This document shows positions 9,450 to 15,003 of a stretch of 64,000 nt of DNA, piece by piece. The stretch is from Peribacillus simplex (lineage in GTDB: Bacteria > Bacillota > Bacilli > Bacillales > DSM-1321), in NCBI RefSeq assembly GCF_001542915.1, contig NZ_LNNH01000039.1, positions 42,052-106,051 on the forward strand. Reading direction: 5' to 3'. A model generated the notes under the pieces. That model saw nothing but the letters and a program-made list of their open reading frames with translations, was not told the origin of the DNA and did no database searches. Made by a program: the position numbers and the translations under genes. Position 1 is the stretch's first letter. Every line of letters begins with the position of its first letter.

Positions 9450-10352
9450 TTATAACGGTGAAGGATGATGGTTTTGTTCAAATTCCTGTATGGAAAAAAG
9501 GATGTCATTCCATAATAAAGGAGCCTCCAACCCCTGATTTAAGTGAGTAAGATAGATGTGCTGCTTGATCTTGATTAAATGGGATACATCCACTTCAACC
9601 AACGTACCCTCTTCCAACTCCTTTTTAATGCATAAATACGGCAAAAACCCGATACAGCTTCCGCTAACAATCAATGATTTCGCCACTTCGAGGTGATTAA
9701 CCTGAAATTCAAACCGCGGCTCCACGTTAGAGACTTCAAATATTTTATGAACCTGATTCCAGTCAAACGCACCACACTCAAAAAACACGAGCGGCTCCAT
9801 TGCTAATGTCTGCACAGAAAGCTCGGTTTGAACTTGAAAAGGATGTCCCGGATATACGACTAATCGAATCGAATTATCAAGCGTCTTATGATTTTGCAGC
9901 CCACTATGTGCAACATCTTTCATGAAGGCTATATCAACCTGTTTCCGAAGCAATTTATCCATTAATTCCTCATTTGTTGCTGATATGAATTTAAAGCGTA
10001 AATCTGGGTTTTTCTCTTTCCAAAGAGGAAGCGCGAACGGAATAAAGTATTGCGATGTAATGATATTGGCCCCAATCGTTATTTCCTCCAAATCACTTCC
10101 TGCCTTCAGCTGCTTTTTCCCTTGTTGGAAGGTGCGGATGATTTGCTCCGCAAATGGAATGAAGGCTTTCCCTTTTTCGGTTAAAATGATTCCCCTCCCT
10201 TGCCTTTCGAATAGTTCTGTATCGAGTTCCCCTTCAAGCGTCTTAATTCTTGCCGATACGGTTGGTTGTGATAAAAACATCGCCTCTGCGGCTTTATGAA
10301 AGCTATTAAAGTGAACGACATACATAAAAGCTTCAATATGATCAATATTCAT
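9450..10352 (-). CDS. ascR: LysR-type regulator of the sulfur cluster (AscR/YtlI-like)
   Basis: The start at 10352 is preceded by AAGGAG; an earlier in-frame ATG at 10430 has no such site. The 300-residue product has an N-terminal winged helix (MNIDHIEAFMYVVHFNSFHK, SQPTVSARIKTLE) and a C-terminal effector-binding domain. It is encoded immediately upstream of, and in the same direction as, the cluster it probably activates. B. subtilis YtlI controls the ytmI operon in the same way, although there the regulator gene is divergent. Confidence 0.85.
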   Translation of the reverse strand: MNIDHIEAFMYVVHFNSFHKAAEAMFLSQPTVSARIKTLEGELDTELFERQGRGIILTEKGKAFIPFAEQIIRTFQQGKKQLKAGSDLEEITIGANIITSQYFIPFALPLWKEKNPDLRFKFISATNEELMDKLLRKQVDIAFMKDVAHSGLQNHKTLDNSIRLVVYPGHPFQVQTELSVQTLAMEPLVFFECGAFDWNQVHKIFEVSNVEPRFEFQVNHLEVAKSLIVSGSCIGFLPYLCIKKELEEGTLVEVDVSHLIKIKQHIYLTHLNQGLEAPLLWNDILFSIQEFEQNHHPSPL

Positions 10353-10581
10353 GCCTTCGGCTCCTTTTTTTAAAATGAACACAAATAGCCCCTGCTCGCT
10401 TATCGCGCTCAGGAGCTTTCGGTTGTCCAATCAGCCCATCTTATAATCTTGTTTATCCGATTTTAATCTTATAAATCAAATAAGTAAAGTATGAATTAAT
10501 ATGAAAATTTCCTATGAAGGTAAGAGGATATTCGGTCCGCCACCGCTGACAGATGAGGTTTTCATTAAAACAACATAAAAT

Positions 10582-10625
10582 GGAAAGAGCAGAAATGCTG
10601 TTAAATTAACATTTCTGCTCTTTCC
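10582..10625 (-). terminator. Strong hairpin ending the DUF1641/HMA/CxxC operon
   Basis: A perfect 16-bp inverted repeat (arm GGAAAGAGCAGAAATG) with a 12-base loop is followed on the minus strand by a T-rich stretch. It lies about 130 bases downstream of the small zinc-ribbon gene, so it probably terminates that operon. Confidence 0.7.
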
Positions 10626-10746
10626 CATCTATTAAATCCATTTCAGCTTCATCCAAAATTCTTATCCGCCATTCAGTCTCGATCTCATTCATCAATGCGT
10701 TATTCAACTCTATTTTCGCTTTGTCCCCTGAATCGAGAACAAGGTA
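10606..10746 (-). pseudogene. Possible gene remnant (46 open codons, no good start)
   Basis: A minus-strand frame is open for 46 codons and ends inside the terminator loop. Its translation is rich in acidic and aliphatic residues (MNEIETEWRIRILDEAEM), which looks protein-like. There is no ribosome site with a conventional start near its 5' end. It may be the tail of a lost gene or a chance frame. Confidence 0.25.
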
Positions 10747-10757
10747 TCAGATTTTGA

Positions 10758-10901
10758 TTATGTTTGCTCAATAAAGGATCGGGATGCGAACCTGCGCTCG
10801 GTTCTGCAGGTTTCACATAAATGAAGGATCCTCATTTGTTCTTGACCATTACCGTCTTGATCTAATTCCTCTTTTGCACCGCATACTTCACATACTTTCA
10901 T
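10758..10901 (-). CDS. Small double-CxxC (zinc-ribbon-like) protein, 47 aa
   Basis: A 47-residue frame begins at an ATG preceded by AAGGAGAG and reads MKVCEVCGAKEEL, with a second CETC pair near residues 29-32. Four cysteines in two CxxC pairs 22 residues apart suggest a small zinc ribbon; this is inferred from spacing only. It is the third gene of a minus-strand operon, 39 bases after an HMA-like gene, next to formate dehydrogenase genes. I do not recognise a named family. Metal storage, a rubredoxin-like role or a protein-binding adaptor are all possible. Confidence 0.65.
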   Translation of the reverse strand: MKVCEVCGAKEELDQDGNGQEQMRILHLCETCRTERRFASRSFIEQT

Positions 10902-10940
10902 TGTCCATCTCTCCTTTATAACCAGATTCGATGAAGATGG

Positions 10941-11153
10941 CTACTCTTCTTTCATGTCGAATCCCGTATCTTTCACAGCCTGAAGAAAATCAATTGGAGA
11001 GGCTGCTTTCTCATCATAACTAAATGTAGCCAGCTTGTTTGCCAAGCTTACTTCAACATCCCTTACACCCCAGACTTCATTCAGTGCATGAAGAACTTTA
11101 TTAACATCATTCTCATCTCTCATATCTTCCACTTTAAGAAATCCATTTTCCAC
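10941..11153 (-). CDS. HMA-like (CopZ-fold) domain protein lacking the metal-binding CxxC
   Basis: The 70-residue product follows the pattern of heavy-metal-associated domains: a first strand FLKVEDM, a GVRDVEVSLANKLATFSYDE core and a C-terminal AVKDTGFDMKEE. At the position where copper chaperones have CxxC it reads RDENDV, and there is no cysteine at all, so copper or zinc binding by the usual route is excluded. It lies 16 bases after a DUF1641 gene. A structural or partner-binding role in the formate dehydrogenase system is possible. Confidence 0.75.
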   Translation of the reverse strand: MENGFLKVEDMRDENDVNKVLHALNEVWGVRDVEVSLANKLATFSYDEKAASPIDFLQAVKDTGFDMKEE

Positions 11154-11169
11154 TTTACCATGCTCCTTT

Positions 11170-11520
11170 TTAGTGTAACTCTCGCTTATCTCCTTGGAAT
11201 GCCTCCCCCATTCCTTCCAAAAAGCCTAACATCGTCGACAGGGAGGTTCTTATTTCCGGATTTCTAATACTATTTCCTAGTTGCCATAAGCTCACTTTTT
11301 CATCTTTATCTATATTCTCTGCCAATTTTTCCAAGCCGTGACTCACTCCATTCAGTACCGTTTGTAACTGCTCAGGATTCAATTGGCCAAGAAAGTTAAA
11401 AGCATTCATCCCATTCTTGATTGTATTATGCATATTAGGCTGATTGAGCTGTTGAACGGCAATCACCCCTACATCAACACGTTTTTCCAGCAGCCCGTTC
11501 ACGGTATTCAAAACACCCAT
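11170..11520 (-). CDS. DUF1641 domain protein
   Basis: This 116-residue protein contains GLEKLAENIDKDEKVSLWQLGNSIRNPEIRTSLSTMLGFLEGMGEA, with the tandem L..LL.DPEI and GFL.GLGEA pattern of DUF1641. In Bacillus, DUF1641 proteins (YrhD, YjgD) are encoded beside formate dehydrogenase catalytic subunits. This copy leads a three-gene operon separate from the catalytic subunit, which has its own DUF1641 partner at 14508-14987. Function is unproven; a membrane or complex adaptor is one idea. Confidence 0.8.
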   Translation of the reverse strand: MGVLNTVNGLLEKRVDVGVIAVQQLNQPNMHNTIKNGMNAFNFLGQLNPEQLQTVLNGVSHGLEKLAENIDKDEKVSLWQLGNSIRNPEIRTSLSTMLGFLEGMGEAFQGDKRELH

Positions 11521-11638
11521 TTCCTTATAGTTAGGTGTGTGGGTTACTGTATCATGATAAGGGCATAAGAAAACGATAAAAGGGGTAATCTTAGAAGGGA
11601 TTATGTTTTGTAATTATGACGAACGAAGGGTTTGAATA

Positions 11639-11857
11639 GTGGAAAAAGAAATTTTATTTCAGCGGGTACATAATATGATTATTTCTTCAGCTAAAAAACC
11701 AAAATACACAGCCCTCTCTACCGTAAAGATTGCTGATCTATTTGGTGTAAAGCCTGATGTCATCGAAAACATGTTACAGGAATTAATTAATGAAGGACGG
11801 TTGCAAAAGTCTAAATTGAACGATCCGCCAAATTACGAAATATATTCATTACCTTGA
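11639..11857 (+). CDS. Small winged-helix-like protein, 72 aa
   Basis: The frame starts with GTG, preceded by GAAGGG at suitable distance. The 72-residue product reads like a compact winged helix: a helix, ALSTVKIADLFGVKPDVIENMLQELINEGRL as helix-turn-helix, then LNDPPNYEIYSLP as the wing. It is divergent from the DUF1641 operon and shares its upstream region, so it may regulate that operon. I cannot assign a family name. Confidence 0.6.
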   Translation: MEKEILFQRVHNMIISSAKKPKYTALSTVKIADLFGVKPDVIENMLQELINEGRLQKSKLNDPPNYEIYSLP

Positions 11858-12171
11858 GCGGAGTGGATTTCAAGGGAAGTAAAGAACAGGGGATGGATCC
11901 TTTTGGGATATTGGTAGAGGGCTGCACTCCATACAAAAACAGATTGCAGCGAGTGAAGGGAAAAACTCTCCAAATAGGTTATCCTGGCAGCATTGCCCAT
12001 CATTCATGGAGCGATCCTTAACCTGGTGCACGATGTTTCGATAATGACCTTACGTCACTGGATGGAACAGGCATTTCAACTTTGCCATGCGGAAAAGAGC
12101 CAGGTTAGATCCGCACTACTGGTCTTTCACTTCAGAACTTCGCCTCATTAATAAATAGAGGAAATCCTATT
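11858..12171. other. Intergenic region without recognised gene
   Basis: No convincing gene, hairpin or promoter was found in these 314 bases. A plus-strand frame from about 11975 to 12151 is open for roughly 50 codons but has no start codon with a ribosome site and no recognisable motif. The convergent modB gene ends at its right border. Confidence 0.4.
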
Positions 12172-12828
12172 TCACTTCTGTTTGATTTGTACTAGAAATA
12201 ACATGATAAACGATAGGACTACCATTAAAAGAACCCATAGCCAAGCTAGCGTCATATTTCCAGTGTCAATGGCCACATATATGGCTGTCGGTACCGTTTG
12301 CGTCTTTCCCGGTATGTTCCCGGCGACCATCAAGGTAGCACCGAATTCGCCCAGTGCTCTGGCCATGCTTAAAACACTTCCGGAAATGATCGCTCTAGAA
12401 GCCAAGGGAAGTGAAATCAGGAAAAAAACTTGCCATTCATTTGCTCCAAATACTCTTGCAGCAGCTTCAATTTCATGATCTATTCCCTGAAATCCAATCT
12501 TTGCTGACTGGTACATTAAGGGAAATGCCACAACGATGGATGCGAGAACAGCGCCCCACCATGTAAATAGAATCGATTGCCTAAAAACCAATTCCAGTGC
12601 TTCCCCCACCACACTCTTCTTTCCCAACGCAATCAGCATTAAGAATCCCACAACCGAGGGAGGTAGGACCAATGGAAGCATTAAGATCGTCTCTACTATA
12701 ACTTTTCCTTTAAAATTATTAAGTGACAGCAGTCTCCCCGCTAAAGTACCTAAAATAATTACAGCTGCACCAGATATCATCGTGATTTTAATTGACAACA
12801 GTACGGGTGTTAGAAACGCTTGGAACAT
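12172..12828 (-). CDS. modB: Molybdate ABC transporter permease ModB
   Basis: This 218-residue membrane protein has five hydrophobic helices, the motif LPLVLPPSVVGFLMLIALG and the ATPase-docking loop EIEAAARVFGANEWQVFFLISLPLA, ending ARALGEFGATLMVAGN as in ModB/CysU permeases. The location in a Moco/formate dehydrogenase island fits molybdate import. No modA binding-protein gene or modC ATPase gene is adjacent, which is unusual; partners must be elsewhere. Tungstate or sulfate transport are less likely alternatives. Confidence 0.88.
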   Translation of the reverse strand: MFQAFLTPVLLSIKITMISGAAVIILGTLAGRLLSLNNFKGKVIVETILMLPLVLPPSVVGFLMLIALGKKSVVGEALELVFRQSILFTWWGAVLASIVVAFPLMYQSAKIGFQGIDHEIEAAARVFGANEWQVFFLISLPLASRAIISGSVLSMARALGEFGATLMVAGNIPGKTQTVPTAIYVAIDTGNMTLAWLWVLLMVVLSFIMLFLVQIKQK

Positions 12829-12885
12829 GTATCCTCCTACTTTGACTAGTAATAATGATTTTCGTACTCTAATACCTAGTACCTC

Positions 12886-13269
12886 TTAAGAAGTTGATTT
12901 TTTGGTTTCAAAGAAACTCCTCTCAATTTCCTTGCTATCCAACCGAAAAACGGAAGGTATCCCTAAAAACAATGCAAATAAATGTAAATACCAATCTTTA
13001 TTACTTTTTCTCGTGCCTAAACACTTAAATATTTCTTGAAATTGAAATCTTTCATGGGCAGCGGCGATAGGAACTGCACCAAAATATTTCAAAACAAAAT
13101 CAAATTCCAGCTGAACCGCTAACTCTAACATGTCGTTTAGAGTATCAATGTAACTTTCAATGTTTTTTTCTTTATAAAGTTTTATAAAGTCGTTATTCAC
13201 TTTCGAAACAAGTGACTCAATCCCGATTTCGGTTTTCTCCGTCATCTCTATCATTTTTTTTATATCCAT
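12886..13269 (-). CDS. Uncharacterised protein, 127 aa
   Basis: The start at 13269 is chosen because GGCGGAGAGG lies immediately upstream; an in-frame ATG 28 codons earlier would bury that site in coding sequence. The product begins MDIKKMIEMTEKTEIGIESL, is largely helical and contains no recognisable catalytic motif or membrane segment. It precedes modB by 57 bases, so it may be co-transcribed with it. I do not recognise the family. Confidence 0.55.
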   Translation of the reverse strand: MDIKKMIEMTEKTEIGIESLVSKVNNDFIKLYKEKNIESYIDTLNDMLELAVQLEFDFVLKYFGAVPIAAAHERFQFQEIFKCLGTRKSNKDWYLHLFALFLGIPSVFRLDSKEIERSFFETKKSTS

Positions 13270-13383
13270 TGCCTCTCCGCCTTCATTCGGTAGTTGAATC
13301 ATTTCCTTCTCAAAAACTATATCTGGACAACTCAAAATATCCCTTACGCACAAAAGAGATATTTTTGATGGGAATTTTTTTAG

Positions 13384-13725
13384 TTAACCTTGAACAGGCT
13401 TATCAAATACATAAATCGTCATCGCTGTATCTATGTCCAAATCAATATCTGTAAAGATGCTCACAATTTTTGCATTCACCAAATCCTCGATTTTTTTCAG
13501 GACCGTGGGATTTTTATAAATTTGCTTTACTAATTTTGTTCTTGCTTCATGGACCATCCTTTGTCCATCTCTTGAGCTGATCATAAAATTCTCTACATTC
13601 GTCAAATTGCCTTTCATCTCACTAATTGCCCAATTGTCTACAAAACGTGTATGAATCTCTTTTGGTCCATTTCCTACATATTCTTTACGTATCTCACGAA
13701 TTAACATATTAAATTGATGTTCCAT
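13384..13725 (-). CDS. DUF2294 domain protein
   Basis: The 113-residue product matches the DUF2294 pattern: EIRKEYVGNGPKEIHTRFVDNW, GNLTNVENFMI, and the C-terminal VSIFTDIDLDIDTAMTIYVFD. DUF2294 genes are often found beside Moco and formate dehydrogenase genes in Bacillales; the function is not established. It starts 1 base after the upstream psiE-like gene and so is probably co-transcribed with it. Confidence 0.8.
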   Translation of the reverse strand: MEHQFNMLIREIRKEYVGNGPKEIHTRFVDNWAISEMKGNLTNVENFMISSRDGQRMVHEARTKLVKQIYKNPTVLKKIEDLVNAKIVSIFTDIDLDIDTAMTIYVFDKPVQG

Positions 13726-13726
13726 A

Positions 13727-14149
13727 TCACGATATCTCCCTTCTGAATCTTTTAATTTTTTGTCCTTCTGGTGAAGGTAATAGTATATAGCTGATTGTGA
13801 GCATGAGAATTACGAGGGACAGCCATAAATTTTGAAATGAATTCCCATTATTCACTATAATGAACCGGATCGTCGCTGTAATTCCGATATATAAAAGGTA
13901 TCTTAGCGGGAAATGGTGACTTTCTTTAAAATACGTTAAAATCATTGAAATGAATCCAAAATACAAGAAAAAAACCAAAATCTTACTGAACGTTCCATGA
14001 ACATCACCATTCTCCAGCAAGATATCACTTAAAATGTAATATAGTTCTCTAAAAAGAAAATAAGTAAGGATAAGACTAAGAATAATTAATGCGATATTCA
14101 ATACTATTTGATAAAGTTTGATCAACGATTTTCCAGCTGATTCAACCAT
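13727..14149 (-). CDS. PsiE-family membrane protein
   Basis: The start at 14149 has GGGGGA directly upstream; a longer frame from 14200 is less likely. The 140-residue product has four hydrophobic helices (IVLNIALIILSLILTYFLF, SKILVFFLYFGFISMILTYF, RYLLYIGITATIRFIIV, LWLSLVILMLTISYILL) and the ESHHFPLRY segment seen in the phosphate-starvation-inducible PsiE family. The role is unknown. It leads a pair with the DUF2294 gene. Confidence 0.75.
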   Translation of the reverse strand: MVESAGKSLIKLYQIVLNIALIILSLILTYFLFRELYYILSDILLENGDVHGTFSKILVFFLYFGFISMILTYFKESHHFPLRYLLYIGITATIRFIIVNNGNSFQNLWLSLVILMLTISYILLPSPEGQKIKRFRREIS

Positions 14150-14507
14150 CTGTATCCCCCATCTTCGTAATACCACTCCTACATGATTTTTTCCTTTCAT
14201 TCACTTTCATTTTTCTAATGTTGTCCTGCCTACTGTCCTTTCATGGATCATATGAAATAAAGAACATACCCAAAGAGTTCCAAAATAAAAAGTCCATGGG
14301 CATGTACTAGAGCAGTTTCATTTTTTTTTCTGATACAGAACGTTTTTAGCTATCGAAAAGTTAGGGATGCCCGACGAGGAATAAGGATCGACCATTGTAC
14401 ATTCATTCTGTACTTCGTCCCCAGAAATCATACTATTTACCGGCAGGAATGCGGACCTTCCTAATAAGGCAAAAGAGAAATTGAACAAGCCCTTTGCACT
14501 CATTTAG
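14150..14507. other. Intergenic gap between DUF1641 and psiE-like genes
   Basis: These 358 bases hold a minus-strand frame of 61 codons (14318-14503) without a ribosome site. No terminator or promoter stands out clearly. A minus-strand promoter for the psiE-DUF2294 genes would be expected here. Confidence 0.4.
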
Positions 14508-14987
14508 TTATTTTTTCAGGCCTTCACCCAGCCCCTTCACTAAATCAATAGTAAACCTCATAACTCGATTCACATCGGGGTCTCTTAGCAGCTTCACTAA
14601 ATCAAAAACACCGACTTTTTTGTTTGCCCGGAATCCTTCCTCTGCTCTTTGAAGCCCTTTTGATAAGCCCCCCACTAATTTTTGTGTTGTCTCAGGGTCC
14701 AATTCTGTCAATACTCCAGCGGCAGCCATCGCATTATTGAGCGCATTAGTTACAGGCGGACGCAACATTTGCCCTACTGCAATTTTAGCTACATCTTCTT
14801 TTGCCTCAACCAAATTATTGATTGCCCCAAGAATTCCACTATCATGGAGTTCCTGGAGCAGTTTGATGGTTTCTTTAATCCCATCGGAATTTCGCGATAT
14901 ATCCTGCAAAACGTTATCAAGCTCTTGGCTTTGCTTTTCTTTTTCAGTAAACACTGGTTCTTCTATTTTCGTAATTGGTTTTGCCAT
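14508..14987 (-). CDS. DUF1641 protein, formate dehydrogenase partner (YrhD-like)
   Basis: This 159-residue protein begins MAKPITKIEEP and carries the DUF1641 core: LQELHDSGILGAINNLVEA, GMAAAG-like NAMAAAGVLTELDPETTQKLVGGLSKGLQRAEE and a C-terminal DLVKLLRDPDVNRVMRFTID. It starts 16 bases after the catalytic subunit gene and is surely co-transcribed with it, exactly as yrhD accompanies yrhE in B. subtilis. The biochemical role is unknown; an accessory or small subunit of formate dehydrogenase is the usual proposal. Confidence 0.85.
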   Translation of the reverse strand: MAKPITKIEEPVFTEKEKQSQELDNVLQDISRNSDGIKETIKLLQELHDSGILGAINNLVEAKEDVAKIAVGQMLRPPVTNALNNAMAAAGVLTELDPETTQKLVGGLSKGLQRAEEGFRANKKVGVFDLVKLLRDPDVNRVMRFTIDLVKGLGEGLKK

Positions 14988-15003
14988 TACATGTTACCCC
15001 CTA

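Larger units (their letters stand above)
10353..10757. other. Intergenic region upstream of ascR
   Basis: This 405-base stretch holds the AT-rich region that should contain the ascR promoter (minus strand, about 10440-10500), the hairpin at 10582-10625 and a short open frame at 10606-10746. No complete gene is visible. Confidence 0.5.

Noticed and set aside
11975..12151. Plus-strand open frame of about 50 codons in the gap before modB
   Set aside because: No start codon with ribosome site, no similarity recognised, and it is convergent with modB. Considered as a modA remnant, but nothing resembles a molybdate-binding protein.
14318..14503. Minus-strand frame of 61 codons between DUF1641 and psiE-like genes
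   Set aside because: No ribosome site before the ATG, no recognisable motif, and composition unlike its neighbours. It begins just after the DUF1641 stop codon but is probably a chance frame.
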